A stretch of DNA of 17,500 nucleotides, from contig CAJNDS010000700.1 in NCBI GenBank assembly GCA_905221605.1, positions 1-17,500 on the forward strand, given 5' to 3'. How positions within the stretch are numbered: the first letter of the stretch is position 1; each line of letters begins with the position of its first letter. Made by a program: the position numbers and the translations under genes. The notes below the pieces were generated by a model that ran no database searches, was not told where the DNA came from, and saw nothing but the letters and a program-made list of their open reading frames with translations. The stretch is from Symbiodinium natans (lineage: Eukaryota; Sar; Dinophyceae; Suessiales; Symbiodiniaceae). Below, one piece after another: positions 1 through 5,792 of the stretch.

Positions 1-10
1 GAAACACTAG

Positions 11-146
11 CCCTAAACCCTAATCCCCCAAACCCCCAAGCCCCTAAACCCTAAACCCTAAACCCTAAACCCTAAACCCTAAACCCTAAACCCTAAACCC
101 TAAACCCCTAAGCCCCTAAGCCCCTAAGCCCCTAAGCCCCTAAACC
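11..146. repeat. CCCTAAA array grading into CCCCTAAG octamers
   Basis: Near-perfect CCCTAAA heptamers up to about 102, followed by about five CCCCTAAG octamers. The switch to a homogeneous variant at one end suggests local slippage rather than fresh telomerase synthesis. It precedes the first exon-like island. Confidence 0.95.
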
Positions 147-173
147 TTGAACTTCGGACGGGGGGCGGCGGAG

Positions 174-257
174 TGGAGCATGCTCGAGGCAGCACTGCTG
201 GCGGCGTTCGTCAGGGAGGATCCGAAGCCCGCCGAGCACCTGAAGGGGGGGGGGGGG
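174..257 (+). CDS. candidate internal exon, unknown product
   Basis: The frame opens after the first AG downstream of the CCCTAAA array and runs 28 codons to a GT in GTTAGGG. It reads WSMLEAALLAAFVRED, then PKPAEHLK, then four glycines from a 14-G run. The helical, charged composition looks protein-like. The poly-G tail is suspicious, and the true donor could lie just after CTGAAG. Incoming and outgoing phase are both 0. The reverse strand is also open and has a C-rich tract before CAG, so the strand is not certain. The family is not recognised. Confidence 0.3.
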
Positions 258-355
258 GTTAGGGTTGTTTGGGGTTTAGGGTTGTTTGGGGTTTAGGGTT
301 TAACCGTAAACCCTAAACCCTAAACCCTAAACCCTAAACCCTACACCCTAAACCC
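258..355. repeat. head-to-head telomeric repeat junction
   Basis: A degenerate TTTAGGG array (to about 301) meets a CCCTAAA array (from about 307) with only a few bases between: GGGTTTAACCGTAAACCC. This is the arrangement expected at a fused pair of telomeres or a large palindrome. It also marks a G-to-C interval of almost zero length. Confidence 0.9.
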
Positions 356-393
356 CTCACTTCCCGAACCGCACCATGGACTGCCTTCTCAAG

Positions 394-427
394 CCACATG
401 CATTCACAGCATAGGCTAGACCCAAGA
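394..427 (+). CDS. possible micro-exon, unknown product
   Basis: The first AG after the preceding CCCTAAA array (CCTTCTCAAG) opens a short frame, HMHSQHRLDPR, that ends at AGA|GTAACT. Incoming phase 2, outgoing 0. At 34 nt it is too short to be convincing. On the minus strand an alternative exon, reading YAVNACGLRRQSMVRFG and ending at a GTGAGG donor, overlaps it. Confidence 0.15.
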
Positions 428-471
428 GTAACTTAGGAATTAACATGAGCGCAGCTTTTGGTTTACAGGAG

Positions 472-519
472 GGTTAGGGTTTAGGTTTTAGGGTTCAGGG
501 TTTAGGGTTTAGGGTTTGT
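472..519. repeat. TTTAGGG array, slightly degenerate
   Basis: About six units with TTTTAGGG and TTCAGGG variants. It closes the second C-to-G island. Confidence 0.9.
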
Positions 520-593
520 AAGGCAAGCTACTAAAGAAAGAGAACAAGGGCCTAAGCTGGGTCCTAGATAAACTCCGGTCCAACTAGTACAGG

Positions 594-693
594 AGGTCGG
601 AAGAAATACTAATAGTAATCCCGTGTGGTCCCTGTAATATTGTACTATAAGAACCCCCCCCAAAACCCTATTCAAATCATGAAGGCCCCTATA
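594..693. mobile_element. dispersed repeat, copy lacking the inner element
   Basis: The left 40 bases (GGTCGGAAGAAATACTAATA onward) and the right end (TTCAAATCATGAAGGCCCCT) match the two ends of 8516-8752. The middle aligns with that copy once an inner inverted-repeat element is removed, so this copy looks like the unoccupied site. It contains a C-then-A tract at 654-664. A 63-codon open frame over this stretch shows no protein-like features. Confidence 0.6.
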
Positions 694-799
694 CTATATA
701 GTACAAGCGGTCGAGCAAATCCTACCTTTGAGACGGGCCAGCGGAAGATGGAGATTTGCTCTGGAAGCAAATGCCGGTTCGCTATGCCGAAAGCCCGCT

Positions 800-904
800 T
801 AACCCCTGAACCCTAAACCTGAAACCCTGACTCCTAAAATCTAAACCCCGAACTCTAACTTAACAAACCCTAAACCCTAAACCCTAAACCCTAAACCCTA
901 AACA
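800..904. repeat. CCCTAAA array, degenerate then perfect
   Basis: Decayed units (CCTGAAA, CCCCGAA) lead into five perfect CCCTAAA units ending six bases before the next AG. Confidence 0.9.
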
Positions 905-909
905 CACAG

Positions 910-1009
910 CTGCTCCGCCCCTTATTTGTGCACCAAGGCTCGTCGCTTGGTCGCCCTTAGACGGCAGGAAAGAGAGTCGCGGTGTGGTTTCTGTACAAGC
1001 CGTAACAGG
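910..1009 (+). CDS. candidate internal exon with Cys pairs, unknown product
   Basis: One of the cleaner islands. After AACACACAG, the first AG past the array, one base and then 33 codons stay open across the whole island and end at AGG|GTTTAGGG. It begins CSAPYLCTKARRLVALRR and ends with CGFCTSRNR. A CxxC pair and a second spaced Cys pair are visible, which is suggestive of metal binding but too short to assign. Arg/Lys-rich. Incoming phase 2, outgoing 0. The other two forward frames contain stops. Confidence 0.4.
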
Positions 1010-1045
1010 GTTTAGGGTTTAGGGTTTAGGGTTTGGGGTTCAGGG
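1010..1045. repeat. TTTAGGG array
   Basis: Five units, the last two decayed to TTTGGGG and TTCAGGG, directly abutting the inverted-repeat element that follows. Confidence 0.9.
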
Positions 1046-1051
1046 CCTATA

Positions 1052-1167
1052 CTACTATTTGCTTAAGAACCCCCCCCGCAAAAAAATGAAATGTTAATTC
1101 CTGGATTGCCCTTATAAGGAAGAATAGTTGTTTGTTCTTGGGGGGGGGCTTCTGAAGTAAACAGTCG
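1052..1167. mobile_element. MITE-like element, TTAAGAAC family, copy 1
   Basis: The left end CTACTATTTGCTTAAGAACC and the right end are imperfect inverted repeats (TTCTGAAGTAAACAGTCG reads back as the left end with a few mismatches). TATA lies directly outside both ends. The core has C-then-A and G tracts. The internal part (CCCTTATAAGGAAGAATA) matches copy 2 at 8561-8666 (CCCTTAAGAAGGAAGAATA). No coding capacity, so any movement would depend on enzymes encoded elsewhere. Confidence 0.6.
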
Positions 1168-1173
1168 TATAGG

Positions 1174-1326
1174 GTTTCGGGTGTTAAGGGTTTAGGGACT
1201 ATAGGGGCTAAACCCTCAATCCAAAAGGTCGACTCGGGGTTTTTGGCTTTCATGGGCTGCTTGTGTGGGTTTTCCGGGATGGGGGGGAGATAGAGCTGAA
1301 GATGTACTTTGGGCTCAATTGCAGAG
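1174..1326. other. non-repetitive spacer between two G arrays
   Basis: Decayed telomeric units, then mixed sequence ending in CTCAATTGCAG just before a G array. A 68-codon minus-strand frame spans this stretch and the element to its left but has no protein-like stretch. The 13-mer GGTCGACTCGGGG at about 1227 recurs at about 17109. Confidence 0.4.
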
Positions 1327-1401
1327 AGGGTTTAGGCTTTAGGGTTTAGGGATTCGGGTTTAGGGTTTAGGGTTTAGGGTTTAGGGTTTAGGGTTTAGGA
1401 T
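1327..1401. repeat. TTTAGGG array
   Basis: About ten units, with TTTAGGC and TTCGGG variants at the left. Confidence 0.9.
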
Positions 1402-1585
1402 TCTCTCAAGACTATGTATAGGCCCTAAGCTTGTGCCCAAACCTCTAACCCCTACCGTTAAGCCCCTCAGCCTCAACCCCTGAACCTGAACCCCTACACC
1501 CAGCCTTACTACATGATATACCCTGCAACCCCAAGGCCCATACTTCCGAACCAGGGACCATATGAAAGGACCATGGCACCCAAAT
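1402..1585. other. G-to-C interval, no gene seen
   Basis: Mixed sequence with scattered CCCTRAA-like relics. No frame of interest and no inverted repeat was found. Confidence 0.4.
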
Positions 1586-1660
1586 CCTAAACCCTAAACC
1601 CCAGACCCCAAACCCTAAACCCTAAACCCTAGACCCTAAACCCTAAACCCTAAACCCTTA
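1586..1660. repeat. CCCTAAA array
   Basis: About ten units, with CCCAGAC and CCCTAGA variants in the middle. Confidence 0.9.
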
Positions 1661-1690
1661 GCGAATCAACGCGCCCAATGCCCACCCTAG

Positions 1691-1755
1691 CGCCCCGTGA
1701 CTTCCTCCGAGTGGCGCTTCCGCGGCAGGTGTTGCCAGCGCTGCACCTTTTTGGC
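1691..1755 (+). CDS. candidate internal exon, PRDF type, unknown product
   Basis: After CCCACCCTAG the frame reads PRDFLRVALPRQ, then VLPALHLFG, and ends at GGC|GTTTGGG. Incoming phase 1, outgoing 0. A CAG|GTGTTG donor inside would give a 38-nt version. It resembles the exon at 3901 (L-x-PRDF near the start, V four residues later, F then G at the end). The two may be duplicated exons of one family, though the similarity is short. Confidence 0.3.
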
Positions 1756-1756
1756 G

Positions 1757-2070
1757 TTTGGGTTGTTTAGGGCGTTTTGGCGTTTAGAGTTCTTTGGGTT
1801 TGGGGTTTAGGGTTTGGGTTTTTAGGGTGTGTTGGCTTTTAGAGTTCTTAGGGTTTAGGGTTTGGGGAATTTTGAGGCGTTTTGGCGTTTAGAGTTCTTA
1901 GGGTTTAGGGTTTAAGGTTTGGGTTTTTAGGGTCGTTTAGCTTTTAGAGTTTTTAGGTCTTCGGGTTTGGGGATTTTAGGGCGTTTTGCTTTTAGAGTTT
2001 TTAGGGTTTAGGGTTTAGGGTTTTGGGGTTTTTAGGGCTTCTTGGCTTTTAGAGTTTTCAGGATTTTAGG
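1757..2070. repeat. higher-order tandem repeat of about 53 bp built on telomeric units
   Basis: TTTAGAGTTYTT recurs six times (AGAG at about 1786, 1841, 1891, 1946, 1994 and 2051), with TTTAGGG/TTTGGGG units and GGGCGTTTT between. Spacing is 48 to 57 bp. The composite unit rather than the heptamer was amplified. The stretch ends in TTCAGGATTTTAGGG. Confidence 0.8.
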
Positions 2071-2160
2071 GACAAAAGAGCCTTGAAGCCCTAGTTGGAC
2101 CCCGAATGGGCTGAGGCTTTCAAGTCCGGGCTGGTGTAGGATGAAATCGATGCTTGAAGG

Positions 2161-2245
2161 TTTCATGGGTACGTATGGGTAAGGTTACAAGTACCCTAAG
2201 CAAGGTTATAACCATAGGCACCCTACTTGTAACCCTACTAACAAG
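2161..2245. mobile_element. TCATGGGTACRTA family element with inner inverted repeat
   Basis: Starts TTTCATGGGTACGTATGGG. GTAAGGTTACAAGTA (2179-2193) and TACTTGTAACCCTAC (2224-2238) are inverted repeats with one mismatch. Related to 6811-6892, with shared starts at 3655 and 13170. TCATGG|GTACGTA also resembles a strong 5' splice site, so the family may mark intron starts. Confidence 0.5.
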
Positions 2246-2246
2246 C

Positions 2247-2302
2247 TCTAAACCCTAAACCCTAAACCCTAAACCCTAAACCCTAAACCCTAAACCCTTA
2301 AC
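2247..2302. repeat. CCCTAAA array
   Basis: Seven near-perfect units. Confidence 0.95.
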
Positions 2303-2326
2303 CCCAACTCACCATGAGCCTGCCAG

Positions 2327-2409
2327 TGCTGTCAGGGCACATGCAGACCCCGACCTTCTCGGGCGAGAACATGTCCTTGGCGTCTTTGCATTTGAAGCTA
2401 AGCAGCAAC
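2327..2409 (+). CDS. candidate internal exon, unknown product
   Basis: After GAGCCTGCCAG one base and then 27 codons stay open to CAA C|GTTAGGG. Reads AVRAHADPDLLGREHVLG, then VFAFEAKQQ, a plausible helix-rich segment. Incoming phase 2, outgoing 1. The minus strand (2313-2397) is also open, reads FKCKDAKDMFSPEKVG, and has TGCTGCTTAG before it and GTGAGT after it. That is an equally good splice context, so strand is a real ambiguity here. Confidence 0.3.
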
Positions 2410-2440
2410 GTTAGGGTTTAGGGTTTAGGGTTTAGGGTTC
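2410..2440. repeat. TTTAGGG array
   Basis: Four units starting with a shortened TTAGGG. It begins immediately after the exon candidate. Confidence 0.9.
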
Positions 2441-2552
2441 CTGAAACCAAAACCCCCAAGCCCTGAAACCTAGCGCCATACACCCACAACCCCAAACCCC
2501 AAAACAGTAAGAACCTAAAACCCTAAAGCAAGCCTAAACCAAACAAGTCCAA

Positions 2553-2665
2553 GCCTAAACCCTAAACCCTAAACCCTAAACCCTAAACCCTAAACCCTAA
2601 ACCCTAAACCCTAAACCCTAAACCCTAAATCCTAAACCCTAAACCCTAAACCCTAAGCCCTACAC
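2553..2665. repeat. CCCTAAA array
   Basis: About 15 near-perfect units, among the longer C-strand arrays in the window. Confidence 0.95.
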
Positions 2666-2680
2666 CTCAACGGACGCTAG

Positions 2681-2735
2681 GCCCACATCACTGCAAACTC
2701 ATGTCCACGCCCATAAGGAACCTCGAGCTGCATGG
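2681..2735 (+). CDS. candidate internal exon, unknown product
   Basis: After CAACGGACGCTAG the frame reads PTSLQTHVHAHKEPRAAW and ends at TGG|GTTTAGGG. Incoming phase 2, outgoing 0. The minus strand offers LEVPYGRGHEFAVMWA followed by a stop, after CATGCAG, which could be a terminal exon instead. Confidence 0.25.
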
Positions 2736-2790
2736 GTTTAGGGTTTAGGGTTTAGGGTTTAGGGTTTAGGGTTTAGGGTTTAGGGTTTAG
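2736..2790. repeat. TTTAGGG array
   Basis: Eight perfect units. Confidence 0.95.
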
Positions 2791-3045
2791 TCCCATTTCA
2801 AGTACCCTTATGGTGTTAGGTACTTATACAGAAGCCATACTGGCTAGCAACTTCGGGGTCACCTGCTTCCAGAATAGCACGACAAATGCAGTAAACCTTA
2901 GGCCCAAAACCCTAAACCCCGAAACCCCAAGCCCTAAACCTTCAAGCTTCCTGTAACTTGAAGCTATGCTAAAGCTAAGAAAAATACTCCTCGAAACTCC
3001 CCGACACTCCTCTAAACTTCGCCGGACCTGAACCCTTCATTTCAA
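2791..3045. other. G-to-C interval, no gene seen
   Basis: Contains AAGTACCCTTA followed shortly by GGTACTTATAC, a weak inverted repeat, and decayed CCCTAAA units near 2908-2940. No convincing frame. Confidence 0.4.
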
Positions 3046-3096
3046 TAAACCCTAAACCCTAAACCCTAAACCCTAAACCCGAAACCCTAAACCCTA
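3046..3096. repeat. CCCTAAA array
   Basis: Seven units, one CCCGAAA variant. Confidence 0.95.
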
Positions 3097-3125
3097 CTCA
3101 AACACCTTTGCGACGCTGCTTGCAG

Positions 3126-3200
3126 GAAGGGGGCCGAGCCGACGCACCTCAGAAGCGGAGGTTGCCAGCGGCCACACTCACAAGGATTGGGCATTCGAGG
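3126..3200 (+). CDS. candidate internal exon, unknown product
   Basis: CTCAAAC followed by CTGCTTGCAG gives a plausible branch site and acceptor, and this is the first AG after the array. Twenty-five codons run to AGG|GTTTAGGG, reading EGGRADAPQKRRLPAATLTR then IGHSR. Phase 0 in and out. Basic and low in aromatic residues. No family recognised. A minus-strand reading between CTTCTGAG and GTGTTTGAG is also open. Confidence 0.35.
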
Positions 3201-3288
3201 GTTTAGGGTTTAGGGTTTAGGGTTTAGGGTTTAGGGTTTAGGGTTTAGGGTTTAGGATTCAGGGCTTAGGGATCGGGTTTAGACGACA
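3201..3288. repeat. TTTAGGG array
   Basis: Eight perfect units, then decayed TTCAGGG and CTTAGGG units. Confidence 0.95.
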
Positions 3289-3323
3289 TCTCGTGAATTC
3301 TCAGTGCTGAGATGGCCATTGAG

Positions 3324-3368
3324 CCTAAACACTAAACCCTAAACCCTAAACCCTAAACCCTAAACCCC
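3324..3368. repeat. CCCTAAA array
   Basis: About six units, the first decayed. Confidence 0.9.
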
Positions 3369-3415
3369 AGGCCCCAAGGCTAAGACATTGGGAGAAGGAG
3401 CCGTAGGTCCTGTTA

Positions 3416-3548
3416 GTGCCAGCTTACCCTAAAGGGTCCATGTACCTGATTAGTACATACTTGGGCCCCAAAGTTCTTATATAGGAAGTACTTTAAGGTC
3501 CAAGTATTCCCTGTTTGGGTACATGGAACCTTAGGGTAAGTTAGGCAC
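3416..3548. mobile_element. MITE-like element, GTCCATGTACC family, copy A
   Basis: About 31-bp terminal inverted repeats. The left end runs from GTGCCAGCTTACCCTAAAGG to GTCCATGTACC. The right end runs from GGTACATGGAACCTTAGGGT to AAGTTAGGCAC. The interior has TACTTGGGCCCC and ATAGGAAGTAC, both conserved in copy B at 4477-4618. No coding capacity. No clear target duplication. Confidence 0.7.
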
Positions 3549-3572
3549 CCTCCCGACATTTTTGGCCTTCAG

Positions 3573-3660
3573 CAAACCTCGCGCTCAATCCACGCAGCAA
3601 CTCGCAAAGCCCGCACAGCAACACCCAACAACGGCCCAAGCAACCTTGCTGGGTTCATGG
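3573..3660 (+). CDS. possible exon, frame unresolved
   Basis: TTTTTGGCCTTCAG is a strong 3' splice site and ATGG|GTACGTAT a strong 5' splice site, 88 nt apart. All three frames are open. One reads QTSRSIHAATRKARTA. Composition is Ala/Gln/Asn-rich. The right boundary coincides with the start of the TCATGGGTACRTA repeat family, so the donor may belong to an inserted element. Confidence 0.3.
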
Positions 3661-3675
3661 GTACGTATAACCCCA
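3652..3675. repeat. partial TCATGGGTACRTA family copy
   Basis: GGGTTCATGGGTACGTATAA matches the start of the element at 2161. The remainder is not recognisable. Confidence 0.4.
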
Positions 3676-3719
3676 ATTTGATGTCTACCAAAGCACGACA
3701 TTGTGACATACCCGAAACG

Positions 3720-3785
3720 TCGTCACTGTGCCCCCCTTCCCCGGCCCCCCTGCCCCCCCTGCCCCCCTCCCCCGCCTCCCCCACC
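3720..3785. repeat. C-rich low-complexity tract
   Basis: Runs of CCCCCC separated by TG, GG or TT. A 72-codon Gly/Arg-rich minus-strand frame over it is a composition artefact. Confidence 0.8.
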
Positions 3786-3847
3786 ACCTAGGACCTAAGA
3801 AGCCTTAAGCCCCAATAAGCACTCAACACCTACAAGCCGCCCTAGAA

Positions 3848-3886
3848 CCCTGAAACCCTAAACCCTAAACCCTAAACCCTACACCC
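3848..3886. repeat. CCCTAAA array
   Basis: About five units. Confidence 0.9.
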
Positions 3887-3900
3887 CGACACCAAAACAG

Positions 3901-3976
3901 CCCCGAGGCTTGCCACCGAGGGACTTTGCACTCGTACCCATGGACTTCGGGCAGACTGCGTTGGCCAGCTTTTGGG
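3901..3976 (+). CDS. candidate internal exon, PRDF type, unknown product
   Basis: CACCAAAACAG is the first AG after the array. The frame reads PRGLPPRDFALVPMDFGQ, then TALASFW, and ends at TGG G|GTTTTAGGG. Incoming phase 0, outgoing 1. Mixed hydrophobic/acidic composition looks like a folded segment. It shares the PRDF motif and spacing with the exon at 1691. The reverse frame KLANAVCPKSMGTSAKS is also open. Confidence 0.35.
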
Positions 3977-4072
3977 GTTTTAGGGTTTAGGGTTTAGGGC
4001 TGGGTATAGGGGTTGAGGGGTTTAGGGTTCAGGGTTTAGGGCTAAAGTTTAAGTAGGATTAGGGTTTAGGAG
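3973..4072. repeat. degenerate TTTAGGG array
   Basis: Units include TTTTAGGG, TTGAGGGG, TTCAGGG and GATTAGGG. Clearly older than its neighbours. Overlaps the last bases of the preceding exon candidate. Confidence 0.85.
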
Positions 4073-4476
4073 ACACAGAAACAGGATGTTGTCTTTGCTT
4101 TTGGGATTCAGGGAGGGTTAGGGTCCAGGTCTCAGGGCTTCAGGCTTAAAGATTTCCAGCTCAAAGAGTTTACAAAGCCATAAGCCTGAGAACCCCAAGA
4201 AAAGATGAGAGGGCCCCGCTCTTTCATGGAGCTGGGCGCTTGCTCTAAGTACTTGTACCCTGCAGCCGAACGGTGGCCCTTGAGGTTTTTACACAATCCT
4301 AATGCTATACTCCTCTTAGAACCTGAATAAAAAATTAAATGTCCTCTTGGGTTTTTCTTTGCACAAAAGCAAGAAATAATTCCAAAGGGGGATATAGAAT
4401 AAACAATCAAATATTCTTCAACAAATCCAAGGAGACACGTGCCAGGACATGCAAGTGCGAAGGCTGGACTCCCAAC
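4073..4476. other. unique spacer with a minus-strand open frame of unclear meaning
   Basis: The longest stretch in the first 5 kb nearly free of telomeric units. A 92-codon minus-strand frame (4132-4410) includes PRGHLIFYSGSKRSIALGL and SSMKERGPLIFSWGSQAYGF. Composition is Ser/Leu/Cys-mixed and could be coding or chance. Its interior is less GC-rich than the exon islands. I cannot assign it. Confidence 0.25.
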
Positions 4477-4618
4477 CCCTAAGGGTCCATGTACCGGGTT
4501 TAGGGTTTAGGGTTAGGGTTTAGGGTATATACTTGGGCCCTAGAGTCCCTAAAAATAGGAAGTACCAAGAGGCCTAAGCATTCCCCAAGTACTTAGGCAC
4601 ATGGACATTTAGGGAACA
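4477..4618. mobile_element. MITE-like element, GTCCATGTACC family, copy B, carrying telomeric repeats
   Basis: Matches copy A at 3416-3548 along most of its length (AAGGGTCCATGTACC, TACTTGGGCCC, ATAGGAAGTACC, CACATGGACATTTAGGG). At 4496-4525, where copy A has TGATTAG, this copy has about four TTTAGGG-type units. The ends are more decayed than in copy A. Confidence 0.7.
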
Positions 4619-4697
4619 CTAAACCCAAAACCCAAAAAACCCTAAAAACCCTAAAAACCCTAAAAGCCCTAAAAACCCTAAAAACCCTAAACCCACA
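4619..4697. repeat. CCCTAAAAA variant array
   Basis: Six or so units with an extended A run (CCCTAAAAA nonamers), then CCCTAAACCC. Open frames here reading FRVFRVFRV on the minus strand are repeat artefacts. Confidence 0.9.
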
Positions 4698-4698
4698 G

Positions 4699-4806
4699 GG
4701 AACACTACCGAGGAGGCGCAAGTTTCTTCGGGAGGACGTATCCCCTTTCCTTCTCGGTGGAAAAAAGTTGGCCAAGATCTGCCGAAGCCCCGAACCCTTG
4801 TTTGGG
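4699..4806 (+). CDS. candidate internal exon, unknown product
   Basis: ACCCACAG is the first AG after the array. Thirty-six codons, phase 0 in and out, end at GGG|GTTTAGGG. Reads GTLPRRRKFLREDVSPFLLG, then GKKLAKICRSPEPLFG. The pattern of a basic start, hydrophobic core and Lys-rich helix is one of the most protein-like in the window. The minus-strand readings are arginine-rich shadows. Family not recognised. Confidence 0.45.
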
Positions 4807-4860
4807 GTTTAGGGTTTAGGGTAAACGCTGAACCCCGATTAGGCCCAGTACTATTTAGAT

Positions 4861-4990
4861 CAACCCCCGCACCCCCCCCCACCCGCACCCCCCCCCCCCC
4901 CCCGCCCCCCCCCCCCCCCGCCCCACACCCCCGCCCCCCCCCGCCCCCCCCCCCCCCCAACCCCCCCACACCCCCGCCCCGCCCCCGCAG
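4861..4990. repeat. poly-C tract with CCCGCCCC and CCCACCCC interruptions
   Basis: About 130 bp almost entirely C on the + strand. G-quadruplex potential on the minus strand. Two minus-strand Gly-rich open frames across it are artefacts. Confidence 0.95.
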
Positions 4991-5040
4991 CCTGAGCTCA
5001 TGAAGTTGTCCACGCTGGTGTCGCTGCATTTGCGCACAGC
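4991..5040 (-). CDS. possible minus-strand exon, unknown product
   Basis: Next to the poly-C tract the minus strand reads AVRKCSDTSVDNFMSSGC. It resembles the minus-strand reading at 2313-2397 (KCKDAKDMFS) in the placement of K-C-x-D. The region is short and its boundaries are not clear. Confidence 0.15.
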
Positions 5041-5129
5041 CAACTCGGTGTGCGTGCTTTTTGCTCGTTTGTTGGGCGGGGTTTACAGATTAGGTTCTGC
5101 AGGTCCAGTCGCTATTGGAGTAGTTTACG

Positions 5130-5170
5130 GGTTCTTAGTTTAGGGCTCAGGGTTTAGGCTTTAGGGCCTG
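5130..5170. repeat. degenerate TTTAGGG array
   Basis: Units TTAGTTTAGGG, CTCAGGG, TTTAGGC and TTTAGGG. Confidence 0.7.
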
Positions 5171-5216
5171 TGGCTTGACGTTTCGGGTTGAGGGGTTGCG
5201 GAGTGGAGGAGTTCAG

Positions 5217-5265
5217 GCAGTCGAGTGCTATGGAGATTCGGGGACCTTTCCAGCCTGGTTCCAAG
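5217..5265 (+). CDS. candidate internal exon, unknown product
   Basis: GGAGTTCAG opens a frame reading AVECYGDSGTFPAWFQ that ends at CAAG|GTCAGC. Phase 0 in, 1 out. The same frame remains open downstream to 5357 (QQMPCLGCLANLTEMIPFF), so the exon may be longer. A minus-strand frame (DMAFADLGTRLERS) competes. Confidence 0.3.
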
Positions 5266-5356
5266 GTCAGCAAATGCCATGTCTGGGCTGTCTCGCCAAC
5301 CTCACAGAGATGATTCCGTTCTTCCCCGAGGGGCTATCTCCCAAACCTCACATCCC

Positions 5357-5410
5357 TTAAGCCCTAGCCTAAACGCTAAGCCTAAGCCCCAAAAACCTAA
5401 ACCCTAAGCC
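5357..5410. repeat. degenerate CCCTAAA array
   Basis: CCCTAGCCTAAACGCTAAGCC and similar decayed units. Confidence 0.7.
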
Positions 5411-5437
5411 TCCCCAAGCCCATGTATCGCAACTGAG

Positions 5438-5508
5438 GGCGGCGCTGGGCAGCACGCGCCCGGGTTCTTCTGGCAGTCCGGAGCTTGAAGGCCAGTGTTC
5501 TGGTGCAG
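5438..5508 (+). CDS. candidate internal exon, unknown product
   Basis: After CGCAACTGAG the frame reads AALGSTRPGSSGSPELEGQ, then CSGA, and ends at GCAG|GTCGCT. Incoming phase 2, outgoing 1. Ser/Gly/Pro-rich, so likely a linker if real. This is not the first AG after the array. The reverse strand is open too (LRTARRTRARAAQRR) and looks like a shadow. Confidence 0.25.
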
Positions 5509-5509
5509 G

Positions 5510-5651
5510 TCGCTTAGGGTTTAGGGTTTAGGGTTTAGGGTTTAGGGTTTAGGGTTTAGGGTTTAGGGTTTAGGGTGTAGGGTTTAGGGTTTAGGGTTTA
5601 GGGTTTAGGGTTTAGGAAGACAGGCAAGTTTAAGGGTTGAGGGTTTAGGGT
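5510..5651. repeat. TTTAGGG array
   Basis: About 16 units with one TGTAGGG, then decayed TTGAGGG units. Confidence 0.95.
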
Positions 5652-5703
5652 TCTTCGTAGACATAGGTGCCTCGCATGCCGCTGCATTGGCTCTTTCAGG
5701 GAT

Positions 5704-5716
5704 TATGTAGGATACC
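5704..5716. other. small hairpin GTAGG-ATA-CCTAC
   Basis: Five-base stem with three-base loop, inside unique sequence. Purpose unknown. Confidence 0.3.
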
Positions 5717-5792
5717 TACGAAAACCCGTCTAAGGTTACCGCCAACAAGGTCTGTTGAGTGACAGTTGCACAACGCACTCTATCAACCCCAG

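Noticed and set aside
1-146. Window start as a true chromosome telomere
   Set aside because: Arrays of both polarities continue throughout the window, the first bases are not telomeric, and the array is short and variant-rich.
1047-1253. Minus-strand 68-codon frame
   Set aside because: Spans an inverted-repeat element and decayed telomeric units, with no protein-like segment.
2313-2397. Minus-strand exon bounded by TGCTTAG and GTGAGT
   Set aside because: Good splice context and open frame, but the + strand frame over the same bases is equally open and agrees with the strand of most neighbours. Noted under the + exon rather than called separately.
4593-5043. Minus-strand frames of FRVFRV and poly-glycine
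   Set aside because: Arise from CCCTAAAAA repeats and the poly-C tract. Only the short KCSDTSVDNF segment was kept, at low confidence.
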